A DNA stretch of 64,000 bases from Clostridiales bacterium oral taxon 876 str. F0540 (GCA_000466585.1 KE993496.1:62162-126161), one strand, 5' to 3'; counted from the stretch's first letter, positions 1 through 9,656 are shown. The notes: generated by a model not told the origin, from the sequence alone. Program-made: numbers and translations.

Positions 1-1305
1 AACGGTATTGCTTCAAATAAAAAAACTTATGGCAAAGTTTTGTCTAACAAGAAGCCCGTTCCTTCTGAAGTAATAAATAACTTTAATGATTATGCTCAGC
101 AGCTTTACTTAGGAGTGAAGAATTTAATTTATAAAGACAGATATAACCTTATTGAAAATATTATCAAACAGATTTCTAAAAAGCTTAATAATTTAAATAA
201 CAACATACTTTATATGCTAAATGATATTAGTAATAATCTTAATAAAATTAATAATCAAAATGAAAAGAAGTATGGCGGAAATATTATATCTCGCGAAATG
301 ATAGGAAGAGAATTTTATGAAAGCTATTACAACAAGTATTTTAAGGATATTTCTAAGGGCGTAATAGATCCTATTTTGATTGAAGGAGGTTCTGAAGGGC
401 TTATTAAGGCTTGTGAAGTTCAATATGAAAGAATAGCTCCTCATAATGATATTATGAAAATACTTTCTGAAAATGCCGAAAGCAAGGGAATGAGCTTTGA
501 AAGCTATATAACAGAAGAGCTTGATATTACCTCAAAGCTTGCTAAGCCATTTTGGTCAGCTATAAAAAATCCTGAGGTGTCTTGGACAGAATGTTATTAC
601 ATTGGATGCATCAAGGATGAAAGCATAAACAATGGCTTTACAATAAAAGCTCCAAAGGAAATTGATAGTTGGATAAGGAATCAGACTGGCGAGCGTTCAA
701 GATGGGCCAGGTATGTTGAAACAACCAACCCTAATTCCATAGATGTTATCCATATAACTATGGGAGCCTGTGCGGCATATCTTCCTGATATAAAGCATTA
801 TAAGCAGTTTTACTTAAAGCTGTTAGCCTCAAAGGCTTATCCTCTTCACCTTAATGAAGAATATATAGGCCTTGAAGAATTAGACTTAGATATGGAAAGA
901 GTTCTCTTGAACTACTCCTTGGCAAGAGCTTATGGAGCAATTATGGAGATTGATAATGGTCTTTATTTAAATGTAAAGAAGGAAAAGGATGCATATTGGT
1001 ACATTTATCCTTACAAGTACTGTCTTGAGCCTATCGATTATGTTATGGAGAATGTGGGAATACCAAGCACAGCCTCTGAGACCTTATTAAAGCTTAAGAT
1101 AGGGGACAATTATCATGAGGCAATAAAATGTTTAAGTGAAAATGCTGAAACCTATGAGCTTATTGATGGTTTTATAAAAAATGCAAAAAGTAAGCTTAAT
1201 AAAGAACAGCTTAAAGCCCACTGCCTTGAAAATTATATAAAGGATAAAGCATTGGGAGACTTTATTGCAAAGGAAAAGATTAACCAGAGAATTATTGAAG
1301 GTTAA
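1..1305 (+). CDS. C-terminal part of a tubulin-like (Tubulin_2-type) protein, 5' truncated by window edge
   Basis: The reading frame is open from the first base, so the protein begins outside the window; 434 codons are visible. The N-terminal visible part is rich in Asn/Lys and predicted helical (about residues 15-90). The middle contains a segment around 'ITMGACAAYLPDIKHY' followed by 'YPLHLNEEY'. This resembles the C-terminal part of large bacterial tubulin/FtsZ-like proteins of the Tubulin_2 group, where a Gly-rich turn, a Y-rich helix and a pLH motif occur. The nucleotide-binding tubulin signature itself would lie upstream and cannot be seen, so the family is an inference. It is followed after 50 bases by a membrane protein and then by a transglutaminase-like protein, all on the same strand, suggesting one operon acting at the membrane. 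Alternative: an unrelated clostridial hypothetical protein. Confidence 0.5.
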   Translation, partial: NGIASNKKTYGKVLSNKKPVPSEVINNFNDYAQQLYLGVKNLIYKDRYNLIENIIKQISKKLNNLNNNILYMLNDISNNLNKINNQNEKKYGGNIISREMIGREFYESYYNKYFKDISKGVIDPILIEGGSEGLIKACEVQYERIAPHNDIMKILSENAESKGMSFESYITEELDITSKLAKPFWSAIKNPEVSWTECYYIGCIKDESINNGFTIKAPKEIDSWIRNQTGERSRWARYVETTNPNSIDVIHITMGACAAYLPDIKHYKQFYLKLLASKAYPLHLNEEYIGLEELDLDMERVLLNYSLARAYGAIMEIDNGLYLNVKKEKDAYWYIYPYKYCLEPIDYVMENVGIPSTASETLLKLKIGDNYHEAIKCLSENAETYELIDGFIKNAKSKLNKEQLKAHCLENYIKDKALGDFIAKEKINQRIIEG

Positions 1306-1355
1306 CTTAGCAAAGGTTACTTTTAAAGCAGTATGTTTAATACTGGAGGTTTTTG

Positions 1356-3503
1356 ATGAATGAGATTTTTAATCCTTCACTTTTAATATCTCTTGGGCCT
1401 TCTGGGATTAAGGCCCTTGATTTTTCTAAAAAGCTTTTAGCCTATATGCCAAAGCATTTTTTGGATTTGGTAGATTACTATAATGCAGAAAGCCTAGAGA
1501 ACTTATCTAAGGAAATACAAGAAATAGTAGATACAAGGCTGCTTTCTGCAAAGTATCTAAACAGGCTTGTAGATTTAGGCTATAAGGTTAGAAGTGAAAA
1601 TATAAGTTCTGTAAAAATTAATATATATTTGCTTTGGGATGTTTATAGCTCAGATATGTCTGCTTTTGAGGTTTTAAAAATGCTGTCTTCTTTAAATTAT
1701 GGAAATATTGATAAGGAGCAGCATTCAGGAGTGTCCTTATACGTTCTTCCTCTTATGGAAAAGGAATGGACTATAGAGGAAAAGAGCAGCATAGAAGCTA
1801 TAGAAAAGCTTAAGCAGATTGTAGAGTACGTTTCAAAGAAAGAAAACATACTTAATATTGATTCAAAGGTATATGTGCTTCATTGTGTTTCAAACGATGG
1901 GACAAGAATACCTATGAAAGAGCTGGAATATATAAGCGGCATATTAACTTATCTAAATGTACTGCCATCAAAGGAGCCGCCTTTATCAAACTTTAATAAA
2001 AGGCTTCTTATGAATGAGGGGGATTACAAGGTAGGTACTATTGGCATTACAACCTTGACTGTGTTTAAGGATAAGCTTCTTAAAGACTTTTCAAGGTATA
2101 TGGCAGAGGATATATTAAAACATGCGGCAGAATCTGAGGTGCATGGAGATTTTAGTGATAATAAGGTGTTTCAGCTAATAAACTATGAAGTTCATAAAGA
2201 TAAAATAAAACAAAATATTAATATAGTAGAGGAAGAAGACTGCTGCAGGCTGAGCAACATTGAGCAGTTTGAAATAAGCCTGCCTAAAGACATATCAGAA
2301 TATCCAAAGGTTTTTAAAAACTGGGAGGAATTTATTGAGCATCAATGCCTTACTGATATGAAAAAAACAATTGATAAAAATGCTGACTCAAGCATGGAGG
2401 AAATTATAGAAAATATAGAAGAGGATTTAAGCAATATAACCCTAAATTACAGCTTAAAAGAAGCAGTAAATTACTTGAATACTGTAGAGAAACATATTTT
2501 AAAGCAAAAACCGGCAAATAAAGCATGCGTAAGCAATGATACCTCAAAGCTTAATAAAGAACTTAAGCAAAGGGTAGAAAATTATCCAAACATCACTGGA
2601 TATATAGGAAAATGTATAATTTTAGCTGCGTTTTTTCTTTACTCCATGATAAATATAATATATCCAAGGTTTGATATAGAAGTTAATATTGCTATTTCTA
2701 TAGTATTCTTTTTAATATTCTTCATTTTAGCTTACTTGGAATATTGGTTTACTTTAAAGAGAATTAATACCTTTATTAAAGCCTATAAGGAAGAGGTATA
2801 TATAAAGAGCGGAAGTTTAATAAGTTTATATATAGAAAAAAGCTTATCAAATAATCAAAAAGGATTAATTAACTATATATCGGGTAAAAGAGAAGAATTA
2901 ATAAGTTGTATAAAGAAATGCAGAGAGCTTTCTAAGCTTATGCCTCCTGTTAAGCTGGAGGAAGAAGAAAATATGGGAAATCTTATTACAGACCTATTAG
3001 ATTTTGAAGACAGAAGCAATTTTTATAAGGAAAAAGTTCCTAGAGTTTCAGATTTATATAGAAGCTTTTTATTAGAACTTGGAGGCTTTAAGGAGCTTAA
3101 TAAAGGTGACTTGGAAGAGAAAATAAAGAAGTTCTGCTTAGAAGCTTCTCCAATTTATATTGAACTTGATTTTTTTGAATACATGAAATTTAAATACAAA
3201 GAAAGAATAAGTGAAGAATTAAGCAAGTGGATTGATAAAGGCTTGGTTAAATCAAAGTATCTTTTGCAGTATATAAATAATGATTTGCTTGAAGAACATT
3301 CTCTTTTTATAACCTCTCCTCAGGTTTACAAGGTTACCAGGGAAATGAAACCTGATGATCTCTCGGGCTTTGATGTGTCAATTATTGAAGGAAGAGATAT
3401 TTATACAAACTGTATTTCTATCATAAGACTCTGCCTGGGGGTAAATTTTAATAATATAGCTCCTGTTAAAAAGCTGTTAAGGGAGAGTGAGAGAAATGCT
3501 TGA
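1356..3503 (+). CDS. Membrane-anchored protein with possible tubulin-like N-terminal domain
   Basis: The 715-residue protein starts at the ATG at 1356, six bases after a GGAGG; the TTG one codon earlier is too close. The N-terminus reads 'NPSLLISLGPSGIKAL', similar to the first strand and Gly-rich loop of Tubulin_2 proteins (usually LGGTG), and near residue 225 'YKVGTIGITTLTVFKDKLL' resembles a later conserved block of the same group. The phosphate loop is degenerate, so GTP binding is doubtful. Two hydrophobic segments near residues 415-470 should cross the membrane, leaving a charged, helical C-terminal half of about 240 residues. The stop overlaps the start of the next gene by eight bases, implying translational coupling. 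No enzymatic function can be assigned. Confidence 0.55.
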   Translation: MNEIFNPSLLISLGPSGIKALDFSKKLLAYMPKHFLDLVDYYNAESLENLSKEIQEIVDTRLLSAKYLNRLVDLGYKVRSENISSVKINIYLLWDVYSSDMSAFEVLKMLSSLNYGNIDKEQHSGVSLYVLPLMEKEWTIEEKSSIEAIEKLKQIVEYVSKKENILNIDSKVYVLHCVSNDGTRIPMKELEYISGILTYLNVLPSKEPPLSNFNKRLLMNEGDYKVGTIGITTLTVFKDKLLKDFSRYMAEDILKHAAESEVHGDFSDNKVFQLINYEVHKDKIKQNINIVEEEDCCRLSNIEQFEISLPKDISEYPKVFKNWEEFIEHQCLTDMKKTIDKNADSSMEEIIENIEEDLSNITLNYSLKEAVNYLNTVEKHILKQKPANKACVSNDTSKLNKELKQRVENYPNITGYIGKCIILAAFFLYSMINIIYPRFDIEVNIAISIVFFLIFFILAYLEYWFTLKRINTFIKAYKEEVYIKSGSLISLYIEKSLSNNQKGLINYISGKREELISCIKKCRELSKLMPPVKLEEEENMGNLITDLLDFEDRSNFYKEKVPRVSDLYRSFLLELGGFKELNKGDLEEKIKKFCLEASPIYIELDFFEYMKFKYKERISEELSKWIDKGLVKSKYLLQYINNDLLEEHSLFITSPQVYKVTREMKPDDLSGFDVSIIEGRDIYTNCISIIRLCLGVNFNNIAPVKKLLRESERNA

Positions 3504-4638
3504 AGTTACTGCATTGCTAATAATCGGATTATTATATATAATACCGCTTAACTTGGTTTTTTATCAGCTGTCAAATCAAACTGTTATGAGTATTGTAAAT
3601 GGTCAAAAAACTCCCTTTATCACAGATGGAACGTCGGGCATTTTAACAGCTGTTTTTTATGTTGTATATGTGGGCATTTTGTTTTTGTGTATTTATCTTT
3701 TGCTTAAATATATAGTTGTTAAAAGCGTATATGTATATTTAGACAATGAAATAGAAGAAAATAAGCTTTTAGCAAAGTATACAAAAGGGCAAAGAAATAT
3801 AAATGCCATAGGCTTTATTTCTATAGTTGTTGTACTTTTTATTCATATATTAGCAGGAGTATTTGATATAAAAATAATAGTACTGGCCTTCTTATGTCTT
3901 ATGTTTGTATTTAGAACATCACATAAAAATAGCTTAAAACAAAGAGATAAAAGAGAAGCAGTGGATGAAGAAATCGTTGAAGGAAACAATTCGCTGTTGT
4001 TTGAATGGACTTATAATATGGATCCTCTTAATATGCAGCAGCCTGTAAGATTTGTAGTCAGCCTGCCAGTTAATACAGATAGATACATTGAGTATAAAGC
4101 TAAAGATCATAATGATAATATGCCCCAAGCTTTAAGAGAGCATGTATTAGATGGGATTTGTCCTGAGGTTGTAGAATTTGCAAGACAGGTAAAAAGAATT
4201 TGTGTTGCAAGAGGTTTTACTACCTTTCATCAAGCTTCAGTAATAATGGCTTTTCAGCAAAGTCTTAAGTATGTTTTAGATATTGATTCGAAAAATATCG
4301 CTGAGTATTTAAGATATCCTCTTGAGACAATAGTTGATAGAGAAGGGGACTGTGATTGCCACAGCATTTGCTCTGCAGCAATACTATATGCCATGGGCTA
4401 TGATGTCGTTTTGCTTAGAATAACTTTTCCGGAAGGGGAAGGACATCTAGCTTTAGCTGTAGAAGGTGCGGAAGGAATTCCGGGAAACTTTCTTAGATAC
4501 AATAACAGAAATTATTATTACTGCGAGGTAACACCTTTAGAAAACAGCAGAATGAGCTTTAGAGTTGGGGAAATGCCTGATATGCCCGGAGCAAACATTA
4601 CCGTGGTGCCTATTAAAGAAGTGGTCTCAAATATGTAA
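3496..4638 (+). CDS. Membrane protein with transglutaminase-like (cysteine protease fold) domain
   Basis: The 380-residue protein starts at the ATG at 3496 (AAGGGAGAG upstream); a GTG three codons earlier is less well placed. Hydrophobic segments lie near residues 5-22, 45-75 and 95-135. A soluble C-terminal domain follows from about residue 160. 'REGDCDCHS' provides a candidate catalytic Cys and 'EGEGHLALAV', about 30 residues later, the candidate His, the usual spacing of the transglutaminase/papain-like core; an Asp or Asn downstream would complete the triad. It overlaps the preceding gene. Transglutaminase-like membrane proteins can act as proteases or cross-linking enzymes; the substrate is unknown. 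Its place next to a tubulin-like protein suggests a membrane-associated assembly. Confidence 0.7.
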   Translation: MLEVTALLIIGLLYIIPLNLVFYQLSNQTVMSIVNGQKTPFITDGTSGILTAVFYVVYVGILFLCIYLLLKYIVVKSVYVYLDNEIEENKLLAKYTKGQRNINAIGFISIVVVLFIHILAGVFDIKIIVLAFLCLMFVFRTSHKNSLKQRDKREAVDEEIVEGNNSLLFEWTYNMDPLNMQQPVRFVVSLPVNTDRYIEYKAKDHNDNMPQALREHVLDGICPEVVEFARQVKRICVARGFTTFHQASVIMAFQQSLKYVLDIDSKNIAEYLRYPLETIVDREGDCDCHSICSAAILYAMGYDVVLLRITFPEGEGHLALAVEGAEGIPGNFLRYNNRNYYYCEVTPLENSRMSFRVGEMPDMPGANITVVPIKEVVSNM

Positions 4639-4692
4639 CATAAGATAACTATGCTTCATACTATGATACAAAAGATAGATAAGGTGATAGTT

Positions 4693-4854
4693 ATGGACAA
4701 AGTTATAAATATAGAAAGCCTTTATGCATATAAAGAAGCAGCTAGAAGACTCAAAGAGAACAATATAAGCTATAGTAAATCAGAGCTTTTAAAAAATCCG
4801 GAGCTTTGTAAAGAAATAATAGTACTTATGGATTACTTTGATAAAGAAGCATAA
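4693..4854 (+). CDS. Small hypothetical protein, 53 residues
   Basis: A short ORF is placed at the ATG at 4693 because AAGGTGAT lies five bases upstream; an in-frame ATG at 4651 has no ribosome-binding site. The product is soluble and charged (starts MDKVINIESLYAYKEA), predicted mostly helical, with no motif I recognise. It is the last gene before a terminator and is probably co-transcribed with the three upstream membrane-module genes. Confidence 0.5.
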   Translation: MDKVINIESLYAYKEAARRLKENNISYSKSELLKNPELCKEIIVLMDYFDKEA

Positions 4855-4856
4855 CA

Positions 4857-4882
4857 AAAGGGGTTGCAAAACCCCTTTGTTT
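4857..4882. terminator. Bidirectional intrinsic terminator
   Basis: AAAGGGGTT pairs with AACCCCTTT around a short loop and is followed by a T-rich run on the + strand; A residues on the left serve the minus strand. It separates the + operon ending at 4854 from the convergent kinase-like gene. Confidence 0.85.
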
Positions 4883-4885
4883 ATT

Positions 4886-5473
4886 TTAATCATCTTCATC
4901 AAGTTTGTTTTCCAGTTCTAAAGTCATAACGTATCGTCTGATTTTATAGGCCCATTTTTTATAAAGAGAGGGCTCTTCGTATTTTAGTATGCAGAGAAAA
5001 TCATCTAAAACGTCAAGTTTATATAAGCCTTTAGATAAATGTCTTGGAAAATCTCGTTCCTTTGAATAGAACTTTTGAGGATCAATAACCATTAGTTTTC
5101 CGTTTGGCTGAACATAAACATCCTTGCAGCGTACATCAATTTTTTTGAACTTAAGCTTTTTAAATTCCTTAAGCAGTTCAATTATCTCAAGCGTTAGTTT
5201 CCTGCTGAGGCCATTCTTCTTTATGTAGCTTTTTAAGGTTATTCCATCTACATAATCTCTTATCATGTAGTTTCCGCCAACCTCGTATATTCGAGGAAAA
5301 TATTTATTTCCTTTAACCCTTTTTAAAATATAAGCTTCACTATGAAAATCCTTCATAACATAGCAAATCTTAATTACTTTATTATCAGGAAGAAGGTACA
5401 CAATACCATTATGCCCTTTGCCTAAAAACTTACATTCAAAGAGATTGATGTTTTTATACTTGCTGTGCCCCAT
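4886..5473 (-). CDS. Atypical small protein kinase-like protein
   Basis: The 195-residue protein has a protein-kinase N-lobe signature: glycine loop 'GKGHNGIVY' (about residues 18-26) and a Lys in 'KVIKICY'. The hinge-like 'YMIRDYVDG' follows. The catalytic loop reads 'KIDVRCKDVYV' where canonical kinases have HRDxKxxN: the Asp is kept, but His-Arg and the metal-binding Asn are replaced. The DFG position reads DPQ, again keeping the Asp. The protein is much shorter than usual Ser/Thr kinases (about 260 residues), with a reduced C-lobe. It may be an active minimal kinase (Bud32/lipopolysaccharide-kinase type) or a pseudokinase. It is convergent with the upstream module and precedes no obvious partner. 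Confidence 0.65.
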   Translation of the reverse strand: MGHSKYKNINLFECKFLGKGHNGIVYLLPDNKVIKICYVMKDFHSEAYILKRVKGNKYFPRIYEVGGNYMIRDYVDGITLKSYIKKNGLSRKLTLEIIELLKEFKKLKFKKIDVRCKDVYVQPNGKLMVIDPQKFYSKERDFPRHLSKGLYKLDVLDDFLCILKYEEPSLYKKWAYKIRRYVMTLELENKLDEDD

Positions 5474-5541
5474 ACATACATCCCTAAAAACATTGATTCC
5501 CTATATAATATGATTAATAATTTAAATATGTTACATCAGTT

Positions 5542-6123
5542 TTATAAGCTGCCTTTAAGCCCTATAGCTTCTGCTTCCTTCTGCATGCCTTTTAGTGTTT
5601 CTTCAATAACTGTATCCAATTCCATGCCAAGCTTTTCAGCGCCCTCTGCTATAAGCTCTCTATTTACTCCTGCAGCAAAGCCTTTTGTCTTCCATTTCTT
5701 TTTAATGGACTTAAGTTCAGTATCTATTATGCTTTTGCTTGGTCTCATAAGAGCTGTTGCAGCAATAAGTCCGGTTAATTCATCTGTTGTATAAAGCACC
5801 TTTTCCATTTTTTCAATAGGCTCAACATCAATACATATTCCATAGCCATGGCTTTGAATTGCATGAATATAATCCTCCGGCCAGTTTCTTTCTCTTAAAA
5901 TCTCACCGGTTTTTTTGCAGTGCTCTTCAGGATACATTTCATAATCTAAATCATGTACTAAACCTATAATACCCCACTTCTCAACGTCAGTTTCATTAAA
6001 AAGTTCTGCGAAATGTCTCATAACAGCTTCAACTGAAAGCGCATGCTTTATAAGACTTTCACTTTTGTTAAATTCTTTTAGAAGTTCAAAGGCTTTTTCT
6101 CTAGTTGGTTTGTAGTTTGACAT
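5542..6123 (-). CDS. HD-domain (HDIG-type) putative metal-dependent phosphohydrolase
   Basis: The start is the ATG at 6123, preceded by GAAGGTAA; an upstream extension to 6183 lacks a ribosome-binding site. The 193-residue protein has the HD set: 'LIKHALSVEAV' near residue 22, 'GLVHDLDYE' (HD pair, about residue 54) and 'AIQSHGYG' near residue 86. 'LYTTDELTGLI', a usual block in small HD proteins, follows. These residues bind one or two metal ions and the fold hydrolyses phosphate esters, often nucleotides; the substrate here is unknown. It is a stand-alone gene, 68 bases upstream of the kinase-like gene on the same strand. Confidence 0.8.
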   Translation of the reverse strand: MSNYKPTREKAFELLKEFNKSESLIKHALSVEAVMRHFAELFNETDVEKWGIIGLVHDLDYEMYPEEHCKKTGEILRERNWPEDYIHAIQSHGYGICIDVEPIEKMEKVLYTTDELTGLIAATALMRPSKSIIDTELKSIKKKWKTKGFAAGVNRELIAEGAEKLGMELDTVIEETLKGMQKEAEAIGLKGSL

Positions 6124-6407
6124 CTTATTACCTTCTTTCGTAATGCTAATAGTAATAATTTTACCACTTTTTATTAATATCATATAGAAAATAATTTAAT
6201 ATTAAAATAATATTTGTAACTATAATAATGCTTCTAAAAGTAACTAAATTATAAATATAATAACAGTATACTAAGAAAGCAGTAATAGAATAATATTGTT
6301 GCATTATGTAACTAAAGGTAGAAAAATTATTATTTACATAAGATGTATAAGATATTACACTGAAAGTAGACAAGTTTATTAAAGTTTATAATAAAAGAGG
6401 GCTAGTT

Positions 6408-7619
6408 ATGAGAATATTTGATTTGCTAAAAAGAGCCTGGTTTAATTTGATGAGAAATAAAAGCAGAACATTATTGGCAGTTATTTCTGCTGCTATAGGC
6501 TTCGCATCAATTATGATCATGATTTCTGTAACATTTTCTGTTGAAGATAAGGTTATTAATAAGTTTATTGAGGATAGCGATATATTAACTATAAATGCAA
6601 ATAAAAAAGAACACTCAAAATTAGATGTTTCTTTAGCTCTTGATACATTAAAATCTATAAGAAACATTAACGGTGTAAGCAGTGCAGCTGCAGCAGGAAT
6701 AGTGGAGTATGATGGAAAGATAAGTAATTTGAATTCTAGTGATAAACCATTTATTGTGGCTGTAGATAAAAGCAGTCTTAATAAATTTGAAAAAGATAAA
6801 ATTATTAGAAATGAAAACGGAGTTTTAGTAAATAAAAGTTTTACCAAGAGTGTGAAAATCTTTGATAATAATATTAATATTATTTTACCTGATCCAGCTA
6901 AGCCAAATAAAACAACAGAACTTCAGCTGCATATTGATGAAACTCTGAAATTTGATAAAGCATATTTAATTGACAGTATATACAAAAATCAAAATGGGGA
7001 CTATCCTCCTATAATATATTTACCTATGGAATTAACAGACAAGATAATAAATAAGAATTTTTTTATGAAATACTGTGATTATTCTATTAAAGCAAAAGAT
7101 ATAAAGTCAATAGATTATATTATTGAAGAACTAAAAAGTAAAGGTTTAGAAACTAAAGCAATATATGAAAATGTAAAAAGTATTAAGAAAACCTTTTATA
7201 TAATAAAAGCTGTATTAGGAGCATTGGGGACAATAACACTTATAGTTTCAGCCTTTGGAACTATGAATATTATGAATATGGCTGTTATAGAAAGAAAAAA
7301 AGAAATAGGAATTATTAAGGCAATAGGCACAAAACTATCAACAATAAGAAGACTATTCATAGCAGAAGCTTTTTATATAGGAGTAATAGGTTCTGTCTTA
7401 GGTATGCTTTTAAGTTATATTTTATCAGCTATTATTAATAAGATATTTAGAATCAATATTCCTTTTGAAGTATTTGATATAAAAAGTATATCTACACTTC
7501 CTATATTGGCAATACTCATAGTATGGGTTATAACAATATTTATAACTCTTATTGCATCTGTTTCAGCAGTGAATAAGGCGGTAAAAACTGATACTTTAAG
7601 TGCATTAAGGGAGGGATAG
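6408..7619 (+). CDS. ABC transporter permease, MacB/FtsX family
   Basis: This 403-residue protein has one N-terminal transmembrane helix (about residues 19-40), a large extracytoplasmic MacB-type domain (about 45-265), then three C-terminal helices (about 270-400) carrying the family block 'VIERKKEIGIIKAIGT'. That is the standard four-helix FtsX/MacB architecture. MacB-type transporters use ATP to drive movement of a substrate outside the membrane (peptides, antibiotics, lipoproteins) rather than classic transport. It is followed after one base by the ATPase and then a second permease of the same type, giving a complete heteromeric transporter. The substrate is not evident; no two-component system lies next to it. 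Confidence 0.9.
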   Translation: MRIFDLLKRAWFNLMRNKSRTLLAVISAAIGFASIMIMISVTFSVEDKVINKFIEDSDILTINANKKEHSKLDVSLALDTLKSIRNINGVSSAAAAGIVEYDGKISNLNSSDKPFIVAVDKSSLNKFEKDKIIRNENGVLVNKSFTKSVKIFDNNINIILPDPAKPNKTTELQLHIDETLKFDKAYLIDSIYKNQNGDYPPIIYLPMELTDKIINKNFFMKYCDYSIKAKDIKSIDYIIEELKSKGLETKAIYENVKSIKKTFYIIKAVLGALGTITLIVSAFGTMNIMNMAVIERKKEIGIIKAIGTKLSTIRRLFIAEAFYIGVIGSVLGMLLSYILSAIINKIFRINIPFEVFDIKSISTLPILAILIVWVITIFITLIASVSAVNKAVKTDTLSALREG

Positions 7620-7620
7620 C

Positions 7621-8298
7621 ATGAAGGAATTATTAAGAATAGATAATTTAACTCATAGCTTTAAAAATGGTGATAATGCCGTAACTGTTCTTAAGGATAT
7701 TAGTTTTTCGATAAAAGAAGGTGAATTTGTAGCTATAGTTGGAAAATCAGGCTCAGGTAAATCAACACTATTAAATTTAATAGCAGGATTTATGAAACCT
7801 GAAAAAGGATCAATAAATTTACTTGATATAAATATAAAAATATTAAACGAAAATAAGATGGCTTTATTTAGACAAAAGAACTTGGGATTTGTGTTTCAAG
7901 CATATAATTTAATGCCAACAATGACTGCATTTGAAAATATTGAACTTCCATTAGAACTTTCTGGAGAGAACAAGAAGCTTAGAAGGAAAAAGGTAGTAGA
8001 TATAATTAAACAAATGGAGCTTGAGGGAAGAGAAGAAAACTATCCTAGCGAACTATCTGGGGGAGAACAGCAAAGAGTTGGAATTGGCAGGGCAATTGTA
8101 AATAAGCCTAAGATAATTTTAGCAGATGAACCTACAGGTAACCTGGACATAAATACAGCTAAAACTATCATGATACATCTAAGAAATATTAATAGGGTGC
8201 ATAATACAACTTTTATAATAGTTACTCATGATGAAGATATAGCTTCCTCTGCAGATAGAAAGATATATATAAGTGATGGAAGGATTGAAGCTAAATGA
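7621..8298 (+). CDS. ABC transporter ATP-binding protein, MacB/LolD type
   Basis: The 225-residue ATPase has every catalytic motif: Walker A 'GKSGSGKST' (about residues 41-49), Q-loop 'FVFQAYNLMP', signature 'LSGGEQQRVGIGRA' (about 142), Walker B 'IILADEPTGNLD' and H-loop 'VTHDED'. The sequence type (AYNLMPTMTAFENIELPLE) is that of the LolD/MacB ATPases that energise FtsX-family permeases. It starts one base after the first permease and its stop overlaps the ATG of the second (ATGA). Confidence 0.95.
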   Translation: MKELLRIDNLTHSFKNGDNAVTVLKDISFSIKEGEFVAIVGKSGSGKSTLLNLIAGFMKPEKGSINLLDINIKILNENKMALFRQKNLGFVFQAYNLMPTMTAFENIELPLELSGENKKLRRKKVVDIIKQMELEGREENYPSELSGGEQQRVGIGRAIVNKPKIILADEPTGNLDINTAKTIMIHLRNINRVHNTTFIIVTHDEDIASSADRKIYISDGRIEAK

Positions 8299-9656
8299 CA
8301 AGCTGCGATATGATAACAAGAGCATTTAAAAATATGTGGAGAAGTCCTTCGAGAACCAAAAAAACAATTATATCTATTTCTATTGGAGTAAGTTCAATTA
8401 TTTTAATGCTTTCATTAAATATAGGAACTATTAAAATTTTAAAAGCAATGCAGACTAATAAAGACAACCTTTTAAAGCTAGATATAAATGCAGTTTACCT
8501 TGACAAAAATACTGACATCTACATAAAACAAAAGGCAGCTCAAAGCAGATATTTAGATAGTAAAGATATAGATTTTCTTATCAGTAATTTCAAAGATAAA
8601 ACATCTTTTATTTATGTTAAGAAAAATTTTGACTTTGATAATGAGAAATATACATATGATAAATATATAATTCCAGCTCATACTATGGGCATAAATTATG
8701 AAGCTTTAAAAAAACTATCTCTAAATTTTAAACAAGGCTCAAGCATTAAAGACATTGATGGTGCCTTGGTAAGCAAATCTTTTGCAGATAAAATAATGCT
8801 GAAAGAAGACTATGAAAATAATATTTATAATAAATTTCAGAGTATAGATTTGATAAATAAGCAAGTTAATATTGAAGTGAATTTTGCAAAACATAATGAG
8901 AATGGTAAACCAAGTGTTAAAAAGATAAGTATTCCGATAAGAATCGATGGTATTTTTAACGATGATATTAAGTATTTTGGAGAAAGTAGCATGTCTTATG
9001 ATAAGAATGATCCTAATGCTCATATTAATTACGATGATTCTGTTATATACATGCCATTAGAGAGAATAGAAAAATTAGAAGATATATACGGAGATGGAAG
9101 AGAAAATATAACGGGGAAAACAGTAACACTTTATGGGATTGATATAGAAAATACAAACAAATTAATAAAAGAATTAAAAAATAAGAACTATGATGTAATA
9201 TCCAGCTTAGACAAGTATACTTCTTTAGGATATTTGATGTTTGCCGTAAAGCTTGTATTTGGTACTTTAGGGGTGCTTATATTATTTAATTCAATTATTG
9301 TTGTAATAAATACTATGTTAATGGCGGTCTTAGAAAGAAAAAAAGAAATAGGAATAATTAAAGCAGTTGGCATCAGACATAGTGACATAAAAATTATGTA
9401 TATACTAGAGTCGGCTTTTATTGGATTCTTAGGAGGCGTTTTTGGTATTACAGCTACTTTTGTATTTAGTGAAATTATTAATGTTGCTTTTAGACATTAT
9501 AATACTTTTATAGAAAGTAGTTTTAAGTTAGCTACTTTACCGTGGTATTTAGTGTTAGGAGGAGTTTTTGGATCGATTTTTTTAAGTATATTGTCTTGTG
9601 TTCCAGCGTTACGGAATGTAGTTCGACTTAGTGTGTGTGAAGCGCTAAAAAGTTAA
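8295..9656 (+). CDS. Second ABC transporter permease, MacB/FtsX family
   Basis: This 453-residue protein has the same architecture as the first permease: an N-terminal helix (about residues 23-42), an extracytoplasmic domain of about 260 residues and three C-terminal helices with 'VLERKKEIGIIKAVG'. Its extracytoplasmic domain is longer. Translation is coupled to the ATPase by a four-base overlap. The two permeases probably form a heterodimer around an ATPase dimer. No terminator is evident after it, and the next promoter lies 77 bases downstream. Confidence 0.9.
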   Translation: MTSCDMITRAFKNMWRSPSRTKKTIISISIGVSSIILMLSLNIGTIKILKAMQTNKDNLLKLDINAVYLDKNTDIYIKQKAAQSRYLDSKDIDFLISNFKDKTSFIYVKKNFDFDNEKYTYDKYIIPAHTMGINYEALKKLSLNFKQGSSIKDIDGALVSKSFADKIMLKEDYENNIYNKFQSIDLINKQVNIEVNFAKHNENGKPSVKKISIPIRIDGIFNDDIKYFGESSMSYDKNDPNAHINYDDSVIYMPLERIEKLEDIYGDGRENITGKTVTLYGIDIENTNKLIKELKNKNYDVISSLDKYTSLGYLMFAVKLVFGTLGVLILFNSIIVVINTMLMAVLERKKEIGIIKAVGIRHSDIKIMYILESAFIGFLGGVFGITATFVFSEIINVAFRHYNTFIESSFKLATLPWYLVLGGVFGSIFLSILSCVPALRNVVRLSVCEALKS

